From contig CM019702.1 in assembly GCA_009760885.1 (NCBI GenBank), positions 53,977,282 to 54,041,281 of the forward strand: 64,000 nt of DNA, given 5' to 3'. Positions 27,401 to 39,229 of this stretch are shown here, piece by piece (positions within the stretch are counted from its first letter, which is position 1; the number at the start of each line of letters is the position of its first letter). The notes under the pieces are model-generated. The model did no database searches. It was not told where the DNA came from and saw nothing but the letters and a program-made list of their open reading frames with translations. The translations under genes were made by a program, and so were the position numbers. This DNA is from Achatina immaculata (lineage: Eukaryota > Mollusca > Gastropoda > Stylommatophora > Achatinidae).

Positions 27401-28735
27401 TACATAAAATATTTTTCATCCTTTGAAATATTATTTCAGCCTGTGTTATTCTGCTCTTTATCTCCATTTCACATTTTCCGCCTGGAGTTATTAATGTAAC
27501 TGGCTACTTGAGCTTATCTGCCTACTTCAGTGTTGTACTCTTGACTGTTATTTTACAACTCGATAAAACTTGCTTCTTAGATATAGCCGTGACTTCCGTT
27601 TCCATGAAACTCATATGACTGCATAAAGTAAAATATATCTTACATATTCGTTACTTTGAACGAAAGTCACACAATCCCATACTGTCCTCAAGTTCTACAT
27701 ACTACAATTTAACATGCGGTTATAGTGGGGCATTTAATGTCTGGCTGCAGCGCCTGCTATCTGCCATTGCTAAAAGATTACGAAATCCACGAAAATAAAA
27801 ATATGTATGACCTCTACTCATTTTGTAGCATTAAGTGTAATGTTAATCGTATTTACATTACAATAACTATAGTCCTTTCGTCAATGTTAGAAAGAATACT
27901 CGAATCGAAGTAGTATTAAAAGTAATTCTCTTTAAATGTATTGCTGTTTCAAATAATTCACTCCTTGCAATAACACATTTCTCAGGCAGTCATTTAGAAA
28001 TCTCACATTTGTTTCTTTAAGCTTACTCGTTCATCTAAGAGCAAGTATTTTCATTTCAATGAAAAGAAATATACGACACAGCTGCTCTGTTTCATGTAAT
28101 TAGCACTTATCAAATTTGATATAACATATGCTTCAGAATGCTGAATTTTAAATAAATGTTCTAGCGCATTCGAAAAGTTTCAAAACTGCCTTCACTATAA
28201 GCATTAATTTACGTACATCATCGGTTATTAACAAAGTGGCAGAGATATTTTTAAAGTTATTTTTATTTGCGATAATGATACATTTGTAATGGCAAAGTGC
28301 AGTTTTTGTTTTCTTATTTTTTTTTAAATAGAGAAAGGAATTAATACCTTATTTATTAATTTAGTTTTAAGGATTTTAAAATAAAGATAAAAAACTGGCT
28401 ACTGTTTCTTCATGTTTCATAATAGTGTTAAAATTATCAGCATTGTAAGTGACTCATGGATAATACTGGGCAGAATATACTGCACGCTTATAGAACTGAA
28501 AAAAAGTATTAAGTGTGAAACCATGTTAATGGGATTCATTGAGAGATCATGTAAAACTCGTTAACAAAAAAGAATAAAATGCTTTAAAATGTATGAGGTA
28601 AACAGACGGTTAACAGCTTCCATGAGCGTTTTTCCCCCGGAAGGAACAAAAAAAGAATATAAAGAAGTGAATTTATCTGCTACGTTATTATGTTTTTAGA
28701 ACACAGCCATCAGCGTGGTCCTAAAATTGTGTACA

Positions 28736-28772
28736 CACACCCACACACACACATATATATATATATATTATA
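28736..28772. repeat. (CA)n(TA)n microsatellite
   Basis: CA repeats followed by TA repeats. The left duplication copy has only a short ACACATATATT here, so this expanded after duplication. Confidence 0.9.
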
Positions 28773-28894
28773 TATTATACAAATAAAATCAGTGACCACA
28801 CACTGGGAGTAATATTACGTGGAATTTAACTCTTTAACAGGAGACGTTTTCTTCTATTTCATTTGCGATCTGAAATCATACATGTTAGCAGGAA

Positions 28895-29140
28895 ATGATC
28901 ATCATCATCATCATCAGGTGCCATGCCGACTGGCGTTGGCTATTATGCTTCTCCAGAGTACACGTTTCATCATGCAGGCCATCAGCTCAGTTGGTGATCT
29001 CCTCTCACACCATCCCGTCAGACTGTCCAGTATCATTTCTCTTGGTCTTCCTCTTGATCTTCTTCCTTCTATTTTTCCTGGTGTTATAATATTTTCAATA
29101 TGGGAATGGTCAATGACAGCATTTCGTGCTATATTCAACG
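28895..29140 (-). mobile_element. LINE 3' end with ATG-repeat tail, right copy
   Basis: The minus strand is open for 74 residues with a typical LINE C-terminus: G-K-I-E-G-R-R-S-R-G-R-P-R-E, then L-W-R-S-I-I-A-N-A-S-R-H-G-T and a stop. A (TGA)n tail follows. The tail type and ending match the element at 35095-35690, so they are related. Confidence 0.8.
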
Positions 29141-29574
29141 TCGATTGATCTGATCACTGTTGTGTTCTAAGCTTCACAGTGCACCCTAAGACTCAATCTG
29201 GAAAATGTCAATGTTCGTTTAAATGGTTAAGTTCGTATATATGCAAATCCTTAATTAAAGTAAATAATTGCAGTCGGAGGATTCCCACTTAAAAAAAGTA
29301 AGTGCGCGGTCACATATATATATATATATGTCACGTGTTATTGGGTCAACTCAGTTAAAAGTAGGCGCTGAGCTGTATGTGGATTTCTTTTACTTACCAG
29401 TGTATTAACAATTCGACGACAAAATTCATCGGGAGACAATCACAGCTCAAGAGAAATCATTTGCAAAAACAAGATAAAAGAAATATACTTGTGTAGCTCT
29501 AATCGGAGCCATCTGAAAACATGTAATAGTTGAAAGAGTGAGTACTAAACTTACAACAGAAACATTTTTTTCCG

Positions 29575-30190
29575 AATACCAGGATTGAACAAACAACACC
29601 GAGCTATAGCTGACTGTACCAGCAGTATCTCAACACTTCAATGCTCACAGGAACGCTATATGGTGCATTAAAGCCCTGTTCAACCAAAATGGATCCACTA
29701 CAGATCACACAGAAGCGGCCACTCACTAGTTACCGCACCTGAACAAGACCATTACATCCGCCTCGTCACCTCTGTAGCAAGTTTCTCAGGGAAACGTTGA
29801 CTGCCAGGAATAGTCCATGTTCTGTGTCCCACAGGAAAGTGTGGAACAGGCTCAGAAAGCACACATCTTACCTCACAGACCTAACAGTTCGCCATACACA
29901 CGCCCGCTTTGCTTGGGCTAGACAGGACAGTGTGGAACAGGCTAAGAAAGCACACATCTTACCTCACAGACCTAACAGTTCGCCATACACACGCCCGCTT
30001 TGCTTGGGCTAGACAGCACGTGACATGGCCCCATCATCTGTGAAGAAGGCTACTGTTCCCTGATTACATCCACATTCTGTTTTGAAGACAATGATGGGGG
30101 TGGTTTAGTTTTCCCATGCCATGTAGAACGTTGTGAAGATGATTTGTGCTACAGAGAGACAGGTCTTAGCCTTGTCTCACTCATCCCTTT
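29575..30190 (+). pseudogene. Tc1-like transposase relic with internal 91-bp duplication, right copy
   Basis: Same relic as 17985-18515. Here the segment starting GTGTGGAACAGGCT occurs twice with a period of 91 bp (29839 and 29930), nearly identical. The frame contains V-S-H-R-K-V-W-N-R-L-R-K and A-R-F-A-W-A-R-Q. The duplication is absent from the left copy and so came later. Confidence 0.78.
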
Positions 30191-33100
30191 GAGCGTACAT
30201 AATTTCCGTTTTTTCCAGTCTCTCTACATGCCCCAGCCGGCGTAGTCTGTTCAGTTTCAATACATTTATAATTCGTTGGGATTTAAATAAGCTGTTCAGC
30301 TCAGTGTTCTATCTAGCTCTCCATTATTCACTGTTGGCATCCTTTGTAGGCCCTAGATTCTTCTTAGGATATTGTTCTCAAAGATCTGCAAATGTTGTTC
30401 ATCCGGTTTTGTTGTACTCCACGTTTCTGATCCACACATGACGGCTGGTCTTATTGTAGTTCTTTAGATTGCTATTTTGATGTTTTGGGACACGATTTTG
30501 GAATTTAACAGGTGTTGCAAGTCGAAGTATAATTTATTCCCTATCTGCACTCTGCTTTTAATTTCCTCCCTCACTATGTTGCTTCTGTTGAAGGTTGTGC
30601 CTAGATATTTGTATGTTTCTGCCGCCCTAATAATCATACCTCAAACATTTATATAATCTAGATCATTGTATCTCTGGTCTCTTGATATCTTCATATACTC
30701 TGTCTTATCTTGGTTAAAAGTCAAGCCCACTTTTAGTGCCACATCTCTCAGGTACATGCAGGTATTGATGGGTTCTTGGATAGTTCCCCCATTAGCTCGA
30801 TGTCATCAGGGTATCCTAGTACTTTAGCTTGTTCTTCTGTACTGCTTTCTTCTTTCAGTTTTACCTTTTCCAGTACACTGTACTAGGCTGAATAGTAATG
30901 GGGATAATGTATCGCCCTGTTTTAAACCAGCTCTTATACAGAAGGGTTCTAACTTTATATATTACAATATTTTGTGCATCCTCCATACATATTCTCGCCA
31001 CATTGATTAATTTATAAATTATCTCAAATTATTTAAAACTTTTTCAAAAGCTGCTCCTGTCTATGCTGTCATAAGCTTTCTTGAAGTCATTGAAGATATC
31101 ATGTACTTCTTTTCCATATTCCCAGTACGTTTCTGCTTTATGATATAGAGGTCTATGATATTAGGTCTACTATTGATCTGTTCTTCCTAAAACCTGCGTG
31201 ATAGTCTCCCAGTATGTTCTTTACGGTTTTAATATATTTATAAAAGATATTATTTTGTAGCTTATTTGTAGTAAAGTTTTGTTCTGTAGTTTTCATACCT
31301 TATGGTATCACCTTTTTTGAATACTGGGATCAGTTATGATTCTCTCCATTCACTAGGGAGTTTTTCTTCTCTCCATATTACACATGGAACACTATTAACA
31401 TCAAATAAAGACCAAAAGCAAAGATGGGCTGAACACTTCCAAGAAATACTCAATCGACCACACCCAAAAGAATTGTTAAACCTTGAAACTGACTTACCAG
31501 CCCCACAACTAAATGTCAATCTAGATGAAATTAAATTGCATGAAATTGAAACAGCAGTGAATTTAATGGCTAACAACAAAGCTGCAGGTGAAGATGAAAT
31601 AACAGCCGAGATGCTAAAAGCTATCAATAGTGACAACATGAGACAACTACAGAGAATGTTTAACAAGATTTGGAAAGAAGAAAAGGTCCCTTCTAATTGG
31701 AAGAAGGGAATCATTGTTAAAATACCAAAAAAGGGCAACCTTAGTGACTGTAACAACTGGAGAGGAGTAACCTTCATATCAGTTGTGTCAAAAGTATTTT
31801 GCAAGGTCATTTTGAATAGACTCAAAGATATAGTGGATACTGCAATGAGAGAAGAACAAGCAGGATTTCGAAAAGGGAGAAGCTGTCTCGACCAGATCTT
31901 TACTCTCAGAATAATACTTGAAGAACATATTGAAAAGCAGAAACCATTAATACTGAATTTCATAGATTTTAAGAAGGCATTTGATAGCATACACAGAGAT
32001 TCATTATGGGGAATTTTATGTCTATATGGAATACCATCTAAAATTGTCAACATCATTAAGGACTTATACAATGGATATGGTTGTGCAGTCAAGACAGAAG
32101 AAGGGATGAGTGAATGGTTCCAGATTGAAACAGGCGTGAAACAAGGATGTATACTGTCTCCTTTACTTTTTGGGATTACAATAGACTTCATAATGAAAAA
32201 ATGCTGCACAGGTAACACAGGTATTGACTGGGTACATGGGACCCAACTAGAAGATCTTGATTTTGCTGATGACATAACTCTTATCAGTAATAATGTGAAT
32301 TCCATGCAAGAAAAAACAGATAGCCTATCTTCACTGGCTAGCAAAATAGGACTTGAAATTAACAAGGACAAAACAAAAATAATGAAAATTCCCATCAATC
32401 AAAATGGAAAAATACACATAGAAGGGACAGATATTGAAGAAGTCAATCAATTTGCATACCTTGGCAGCTACATAGACCAGGATGGTTACACTAGAAAGGA
32501 AGTTAGGATCAGAATTGCAAAAGCAGCATCAATCTTCAAGAATCTTGAGAACATATGGAATTCAAAAGTTATAAGCACAAAAACCAAGTTAAGACTATTC
32601 AATTCAAATGTAATATCCACCCTCTTTGTTGTTTCATAGAAGCATGAAATTGTAGTTGAGTTCTTCTAAGTCTGGTTCCTCTATTAGAGGTTCACAAGTC
32701 TGTATTTCTTCGCATGATAATGTGATTATATTCGCTACATATTTTAGTAATTTTTTCCTAAATATCTTCAATCTGATACATATTTTCATTATTTATCATG
32801 TTTCCATTACTATCTTTCACGCTCCGCAGACCCCTTGCTTTACTGTCCGCAGTTATTTGTAGAATTCTCTGTTTTTCTTATTTTTATGGCATGTCTGCAT
32901 ATCGCTTACGATTTATTTCATATATTGTGGTTTTTTTGGCGAATACCCTTTTGATCTTCTTTACACTGTGTATGGTACTACTCTTCATTTGTTTTGCACT
33001 TCATTCATTCAACCATATCTGTCTCGTTCTTTTGACTGCCTCTCTGTAGGGTTCATTGAGCACCTCCTTTTTATGGTCTTGACTAACAAGCATTCTTCCT

Positions 33101-33217
33101 CTATGTTATTTATGATGGTTTTTATATCTTCCCATCTGTCACAATTGCTTTTAATTTCTACATATCCTCTTGTGCTTATCTTATGTTTTAGTTCGCTTTC
33201 GTTCGATTTACTAAACT
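30190..33217 (-). mobile_element. Host LINE on the minus strand, split by a nested LINE (unit 1)
   Basis: Minus-strand LINE, 5' to 3' from 33217 down to 30190. The 5' part (33217-32630) has a linker and an E-E-P-D-L-E-E-L-N-Y-S-F-M-L-L motif. The RT core begins at 31378 with W-R-E-E-K-L-P-S-E-W-R-E-S, then L-I-P-V-F-K-K-G-D. The 3' part has G-S-E-T-W-S-T-T-K-S-D-E-Q near 30420 and W-R-A-R, then N-T-E-L-N-S-L-F-K at 30260-30330. It is broken by many stops. A plus-strand LINE interrupts it at 31380-32622. The same element in unit 2 lies at 39488-40555 and 42239-42917. Confidence 0.8.
31302..32639 (+). CDS. LINE reverse transcriptase ORF, truncated (unit 1 copy)
   Basis: A 445-residue open frame. 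The first 26 residues are host-LINE antisense sequence; the retrotransposon frame starts at about 31380. From there it is the same protein as the first 438 residues of 40478-42208, including A-G-F-R-K-G-R, F-I-D-F-K-K-A-F-D and F-A-D-D. It ends seven residues after the deletion point at 32622, so the connector, Cys-containing part and C-terminus are lost. Reverse transcriptase of a non-LTR retrotransposon; clade not resolved. The catalytic core is open, but this copy lacks the N-terminal endonuclease and the 3' end, so it cannot move on its own. Confidence 0.85.
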   Translation: MVSPFLNTGISYDSLHSLGSFSSLHITHGTLLTSNKDQKQRWAEHFQEILNRPHPKELLNLETDLPAPQLNVNLDEIKLHEIETAVNLMANNKAAGEDEITAEMLKAINSDNMRQLQRMFNKIWKEEKVPSNWKKGIIVKIPKKGNLSDCNNWRGVTFISVVSKVFCKVILNRLKDIVDTAMREEQAGFRKGRSCLDQIFTLRIILEEHIEKQKPLILNFIDFKKAFDSIHRDSLWGILCLYGIPSKIVNIIKDLYNGYGCAVKTEEGMSEWFQIETGVKQGCILSPLLFGITIDFIMKKCCTGNTGIDWVHGTQLEDLDFADDITLISNNVNSMQEKTDSLSSLASKIGLEINKDKTKIMKIPINQNGKIHIEGTDIEEVNQFAYLGSYIDQDGYTRKEVRIRIAKAASIFKNLENIWNSKVISTKTKLRLFNSNVISTLFVVS

Positions 33218-33440
33218 GGTGGTACCGTGTTCAGTCCCAGCAGTGGGATTTTTTCTGGTACACACTGTAAACGTCTCCAGGGTTCACCCAGCCTAAAAAA
33301 ACTGGGTACCAGAGAAATCTGGGAAGGTAAAGCGGCCAGGCGTGATACTGACCACATCACACTTTTATGTGCTGAAGGTCATGGAAAATACGGGCCTAAC
33401 AACGTATTCCCCTGTATGCCTTAATGGCGTGGAAACGGAC
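33218..33440 (+). mobile_element. SINE-like repeat, copy 1
   Basis: A 220-bp element that begins GGTGGTACCGTGTTCAGTCC, with GTTCAGTCCC resembling a weak pol III B box. It has conserved middle parts CTGGGTACCAGAGAAATCTG and GACCACATCACACTTT. Four copies are present: this one, 42918-43140 (+), 39230-39475 (-) and 46045-46262 (-). Its class is uncertain because no clear A box or tail is visible. Confidence 0.6.
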
Positions 33441-34384
33441 ATTGTACCTTTTTTAGCTCTTTCTTAATTTTTCTTTAGTTTCTTCTCTTTTCAAAGCATC
33501 TCTATTTATTAATAAACTTTTACTTAATTTACTATAAAAATTTTTCTTCGGTCTGAGAAAAAGAAAATCCTGACGGGTTTCCCGTACAAAAATGATATCA
33601 TTACATCCCACGTTCAGACTTTCCTCAGTGCAAATGGACCATATACTACTGCAGCAGTGCACGTCCACAAATGTGTTGATAGGTAACAACAGCTTTCAAG
33701 ATTGATGACCAGCTGTTTCCCCACTGAACTCGTGTTGACCAACTGGAGCGTAGGCTGTAAAGAACACAAATCTTCCTGAAAACCATCACCGGTTAGTCAG
33801 GCGTTGCAAGAAGAACAGAATAACACGTCACACCAACTGATCCGACTTGCTTCTGACTATCAAGCAGTGATAACAGTCCAAGTCGGATATACACGTTACT
33901 GAAATCAAGATTTTCTTTCTTCGTGGGAGTCCAAGACGGACGTGAATTTTTCTCCGTGGTTCATGCCATTTTCACTGAAAACAAACTGATAACGTTGACT
34001 ATTATTCAGTATTCAACCATATCGTAGGTCAGCTTTCTCCCAGTTCCCCCAGCGAAAACCTATACAGTGCCCTATATAGTGCTTCACACTTACATTATCC
34101 CATGAGTTAACTTATTCACATACATCACTGCGTTCTGGAGAATAGAGTTTTATGGGATAATATTTGTCTTACTAATGTTGTGTTAAAGATCGGTCAGTCT
34201 TGTTATGTGCTTATCTGGTTAAAAGTGATGGACAGAACTCTGTTAGACTTTTTTGTGGCTAGGGAAGTGTTTTAATTATTTTAGTGATGAAAAAAGGAGT
34301 TCCTGAAACAAATTTTCAAACATGTTTCATAAAAGAATGTATACATACATATGTAGATATAAAATGCATTCATATATGTATGCG

Positions 34385-34416
<32 letters not shown>

Positions 34417-34556
34417 AACATATGTATACATACAAAAGTACATATGTTAGTACATTCATACACACATACATACGCATACTTTCACACATAAATACTCAGA
34501 ACTACACTGATAAAACAAGAAATCTCCTCATCTCCAACCACATGTAGCTGAAAGAA
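33441..34556. other. Upstream region of receptor copy C
   Basis: Matches 43141-44196 in front of copy D, apart from a 37-bp deletion in D between CAG repeats (C positions about 33612-33648). It contains a TA-rich microsatellite at 34385-34420. The last 80 bp before the ATG resemble the leader of gene B. A receptor promoter may lie here, but I see no defined element. Confidence 0.5.
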
Positions 34557-36055
34557 ATGGCTGAGGCAAGTAATCAAATGACGATTTTACCGGTGTTACC
34601 TACGCCGGGTTGTGTCGACAGTGAAATATTCGGCGTCGTCTCAAACATCATCAATATCGTGTGCTTTATCAAACAGGGCTTCAAAGAAGCGATCACCGTT
34701 AGTCTGTTAGGTAATATCAACAAGGGCGTTACATTATAAATTCATAACAATTTGTATCCATAGACATTTGATTTTTCATATCACTCAGCTTACTTTTAAG
34801 GCTGTTATTTTAGAACATTATTCTTGCACTTGGGTTCTTTGAAGAAATGTTTAGAAGTCCACGAACCAGCAAATGGATTGGATCTATTAAAATACATTAA
34901 GATCATCTATTGCTCTTGTTTTAACGAGGGACAACTTTCCTGTTGTATAAAAGGAAAAAAGTCTATGACCACTAAATGAAGGTTAAGAACCACTATTTTA
35001 ACCCTTCTTACAAGAACAAAATAAAGATATCCATCATCTATGAAAATGATGTATCAGTAATATCTGGAATAAGTAATTTACAACCATCATCATTGTCATC
35101 ATCATCATCATTCAGTGCCATCTCTCCACAGAAGATTGGCTGCAATGCATCTCCACGCTGTTCTGTTTATTGTCTTCGTAGAGCACTCGGCGAAGCTCGA
35201 CCCTGTCCATCTCTTGATGTTTGTCCACCCATCTATGTCCCTGTCGTTCTCTTGTTCATTTCCCTTCGATCTTGCCCTCAAGGAGGGTCTTCGATATAGC
35301 AGTGTGCAACCTGATATGCCCAAAGTATCTTACCTGCTTTTCAACATTTCTCTGTTCACTTCTGGCAGGTTTAGAAGATCCTTGCTTGTTTTTTTTTATG
35401 TCCATGGAATACGCCCTATTCTTCTGTATATCCACATTTCAAGGCCCTCGATTTTCTTTTCTGTTGTCTCATTCAAGGCCAAGGCTTCTACACCATAAAA
35501 GAATATTGAATATATGTAGCATTTTACAATACGTAATCTCAGTTGCTGTGATATTTGTTGTGATGTAAGGATCTTCCTCATTCTACTGAAGGTATTTTTT
35601 GCTAAGAATATTCCTTTGTTAATTTCTGTTTCACATTTTCCATCCCATGATATCGTTTGCACCAGACGCTCGAAGCTTTCCACTGTTCCAGCAGTTCTCT
35701 GTGTATTTTTGTATTTACTTTTGGATTTTTTCTTCCCTTCTGAAATTTATAAGAATGTTAATGTTAAAGGATGTTTAACAGATTAGTCATTGAATAATAG
35801 AAGAAAGTACCAAAATGATTTATATCTGTGTATTTAGGTCTGGCAATTTCCGACATGATCTGTCTTCTGACGCTGATTTTGACGGACTTGTATATCACCC
35901 CTGCAGTGTCTGCAGCCACGATGAGTTATTTTGATGGTTGTGGTGTTAACTCCATCACGGCTGGAATACCTCATCTCATGTTTACCAGAGTCACCAGCAG
36001 CATCACAGCTTTCATTACGTTAGAGAGATGCTTGTGCGTAACTGCACCGCTGCAG
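34557..36055 (+). pseudogene. Chemosensory-type GPCR, copy C (exons 1 and 2 only)
   Basis: Exon 1 is 34557-34710 and exon 2 is 35838-36055. Both keep the splice sites of gene B (TTAG|GTAATA; GCAG|GTCAGA), TM1, the L-A-I-S-D motif of TM2 and the E-R-C motif of TM3. There is no TM4-7 exon before the next duplication unit, so the receptor is not complete. In exon 1, three separate one-base losses relative to B and D (near 34585, 34616 and 34625) shift the frame and then restore it, replacing the residues just before TM1. Exon 2 carries substitutions at positions shared by B and D, such as S-S-I-T for S-C-I-T. It could only give a full receptor by splicing over D to the exon 3 at 46386, which is itself frameshifted. 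Confidence 0.8.
35095..35690 (-). mobile_element. LINE 3' end with ATG tail in intron 1 of copy C
   Basis: Minus-strand motifs are A-L-N-E-T-T-E-K-K-I-E-G-L-E-M-W-I-Y-R-R-I, G-R-I-P-W-T, G-K-R-T-R-E and N-L-L-W-R-D-G-T, then a stop. The (ATC)n run at 35085-35111 is the tail. The same insertion exists in copy D at 44475-45100, so it predates the tandem duplication. Confidence 0.82.
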
Positions 36056-36589
36056 GTCAGAAACAAATGTTTTCATTTTCATCAAAATTGTGAATTCAGC
36101 ATTCACATGGTATGAAGATCAATTACTGCGTGCGGAATTTCAAATTCAGCCTCTGAATGACTGGTAGAAATAAACGAAATGACATCAGTAAGATTGTTTT
36201 TAGTAACAAAAGAGGTAGACAATAGTGCAATGTTCAGGTTACAGAAACAAAGGAATGATGAAAGTTTGCATAAACTAAAATGGCAGAAAATATGATGAGT
36301 GCATATACATGAATAGCAGACACTAATCATCCAATATTTTAGGACATGCCTTGTTCAAAGACCATAAACAAAATACAGCGCAGCAAATAGAATCACGAAA
36401 AATAAATGGAAAATCAACAATTGGCCCTTTTGATATCCTCCTCATAAGAAAGACGAAAACAAATTGAACATAAACAGTTAGAAGTAGAACCAGGCAACTG
36501 AGTGGTTGTGAAATGAAGAAAAGAGACGGTGAAATAGGATATCAGTCGACAAACGACTTGATGTCATGCCCTGGATTGCCTCAAGGTGC

Positions 36590-36725
36590 TTTTTCTCAAT
36601 CAATCAATAAAGTGATGTGATGCATGGCGTAGGCGATCATTTCTCTCTACAATTCCCTGTCTTTTGAGTTGATTATGAGATTCGTTGGTAAATTTCTTCC
36701 TAGCCACACTGATAGCCCATCCAGT

Positions 36726-36768
<43 letters not shown>

Positions 36769-37015
36769 TCCTCTGTCTCTTCTTCCTTCAGTTTGTCCAG
36801 ATGCCACAGTGTGTTCCAGTTTTTCTCTTCTCAGAAAATGTCCTACAAACCTTGCTTGTCTGACTCTGATCTTTGCAATAATGTGCCTTTTAACTCCAGC
36901 CTCTTTTAAGACTTCTTCACTGTTTTTTTTAGTTGTCCATGGTATCTTCACCATCGTTCTCATAAAACACATTTGCTTCTTATATTGGATAACTATTGCG
37001 CAGACGATATATACG
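36590..37015 (-). mobile_element. LINE 3' end with an expanded (AG)n run inside it
   Basis: The minus strand reads V-K-I-P-W-T-T-K-K-N-S-E-E-V-L-K-E-A-G-V-K-R-H, then V-G-H-F-L-R-R-E-K-L-E-H. The frame then passes into a (GA)n stretch at 36730-36763 read as R-E-R-E. The tail is (ATTG)n, seen as TCAATCAATCAAT near 36597-36610. This segment is absent from unit 2. Confidence 0.78.
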
Positions 37016-37680
37016 ATGAACATATACAATGAATATATACAATGAATATATACAATATAATTTGGTATATAATAAGAGTGATAAAACAGTACGGGGACGG
37101 GGTGGGTGAAAGTAGGTTAATAATGATTAGAAATCATTGAAAGGGCAAGGATGCTCTATTCCGAAGTGTATAAGAAGAAGCCATAAAGTCTCCCTTACTG
37201 GAAAATAATCAACTCACCTGCTGAGAGGAGTCATAAAAGGCAGTGAAGTGAATGGGACTAAGAAAAGAAAGGTGGCCATCAGGAATAACAATAAAAAGAG
37301 GTAGCAAACGGAAAGAAATGTAAAGTAGTCGAAATAAAGCTGAACAGAAAGAAGCTGCTCCGGAACTTCCAAGATTTTCTTTAATCTGAAGTATAAGAAC
37401 TGCCTGCAGTGACATAAATGAATCGTTTTTCTTGGTGTCCCCTTGACAAACTGCTCGGAGACCCAAGTTAGTGCTTATCTGGATATGTCTGATATATATA
37501 GATATATCTGAAACCAATCTCATAAATGTAGCAAGTCTTTCCTATGGTTTCCTATGAGAAGTATAGGTAAAATTCACCTGAATTGATAACAGACATTTGG
37601 AAGAACACCTGGCTCATCGAGCCAAAAAAAAAAACAACGAATAATTATTGCATCTTCGGCTACTGCAACGTTGGTATCAG
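37016..37680. other. Unit-1-specific sequence with no recognised gene
   Basis: Present in unit 1 only. A minus-strand open frame of 104 residues (37523-37209) ends next to a good donor-like site (CAG|GTGAGT on the minus strand, near 37216). I see no family resemblance and would not call it a gene. Confidence 0.35.
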
Positions 37681-38750
37681 AGAAAGGTGTATTCGTTTAC
37701 TTAAGCCGGGGATAAATAACGTAGTTCCCACAGCGCATTTCATACAGCAAGCAAAAAATGTTACCGGGCTAAATGCGCACCTACGGTCCATTTCGACCAC
37801 ATGTGCACGAGTAATTATCGAGTAAACATGGACACTGTAATCAATCTCATTTCTCACCAAACCTGTCTCGTGAACTGCTTCCTGCAGGAGAAGGACACAG
37901 AGCGGCCAAAAATTATTGTTGAGTGTGCCGTGTGCTCGGTGATACTGTTATGAGTGGCAGTTCTGTAAGAGATTAGTGCATAAAATGCAAGGATGGGCGA
38001 ATAACTTTACATCAAGAGACGAAACAAAGAGGACCCTCAAATTACTCGTGTTTTGATGACCTCATTTGAAAAGTCGACCCAGGCATCTGTGTAAAACGTC
38101 ATTTCAAGATTTTAAAGCTTCCGGATATTTTCATCAAATGTCGAGAACTAGTTTGTTTCGAACTGTCATAGAGAAACTGGGTTACCACAAGTTCTGTGCA
38201 CGGTGGGTACCCACAAAAAAAAACAAAAAAGAGTGGGCTGTTTCGACACTTTATCACTCATAGGTTCATTTCGTGACAGCAGAGAAGTAAGAACCCTAAA
38301 TAAAAATGCATAATCAGTTTCTAAACATATCGGTGATGTTCAAACACACACAACTGATTACAATATTTTCAGTCCGAAAGATAAGACTTTTTGGCTGAAT
38401 TCATGGCGCCAGGGACCACATTAATGGCATATTTTTGTTTTGAAACTCTGAATAAGCTTCCGGGGTAGATCGAAAACTAAAGTGGCGAAGTTTTCACCAA
38501 GGAGCGTCCTTATAATTCACGACAAAACATGCCTGACACTATGACGCTGGCAACGGCTTTGCTTGAGCACTTCATCTGGGAGATGTTCAACCACTCTTAC
38601 AGGCTGTATAAGCCATTACCATCTCTCCAGCAACAAGAAGATCTGGCAGCCTTCCGGGCGCTTCAGGATCAACCAGGAGCTCAAGGAATGAGTAAATATT
38701 TCCGCAGATGTTCGCCTGAACCAGCCGTTCTTTGAGTAGGGATTGCAGAT
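37680..38750 (+). pseudogene. Mariner transposase relic
   Basis: Plus-strand pieces in mariner order: S-R-T-S-L-F-R-T-V-I-E-K-L-G-Y-H-K-F-C-A-R-W-V-P near 38140-38210, then near 38520-38600 a stretch ending A-L-L-E-H-F-I-W-E-M-F-N-H-S. The last is a decayed form of the region between the second and third catalytic residues. The frame is broken many times. This is a different mariner subfamily from the one at 21040-22312. Unit 2 lacks it. Confidence 0.7.
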
Positions 38751-39229
38751 GCTAGACCCAGGGGTACGACAGTAACTGAATCTGGGTGGCCACTACATGA
38801 AATAGTAGTTCAAATATGTAAGTTCTAGTGCATGTAATAATACATTTCATTGCTTTTGACTATTTCATACCAGCCAATCAGAGACTAATTTTAAAATAGC
38901 CCTCGCATTGTTGTTAATTTGTACACAACAATTACTATTTAGTTTACCTGATGGCTTCATTGAAGAATCCTTTAATGAATTTCAACTGAGCCTTGAGCAG
39001 TTCTTATCATCCTTTTTTATGAAATAACTTTCATTCTCTCCCTCCTTCTCTCTCTCTCTCCTCTTTCTCTCTCTTACTTACTCTCATCCTTCACTCTCTT
39101 TCTCTCGCCATCTCTCTCCACTTCATTGTGTACCCATTGTTTTTTCATATTTTTTACTACGAGGTATTTCTCCATTGTCTGCCACAATGCTAGTTGTGAA
39201 CTGTTTTATATAAAAAAGTAAAAAAGGAC

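Larger units (their letters stand above)
25980..30308 (+). repeat. Segmental duplication, right copy
   Basis: Same order as 14490-18633. It begins about 130 bp after the stop codon of gene B and runs into the LINE at 30190-33217. It differs from the left copy by a longer minisatellite (26549-26963) and by a 91-bp tandem duplication inside the Tc1 relic. Confidence 0.9.

Noticed and set aside
31334..32398. 354-residue open frame on the minus strand, repeated at 40510-41574
   Set aside because: Antisense shadow of the LINE reverse transcriptase, extended by host-LINE sequence; no domain of its own.
37209..37523. 104-residue minus-strand frame next to a strong splice-donor-like site
   Set aside because: No family resemblance, no acceptor or partner exon identified, and it lies in a transposon-rich insert; one site is not enough.
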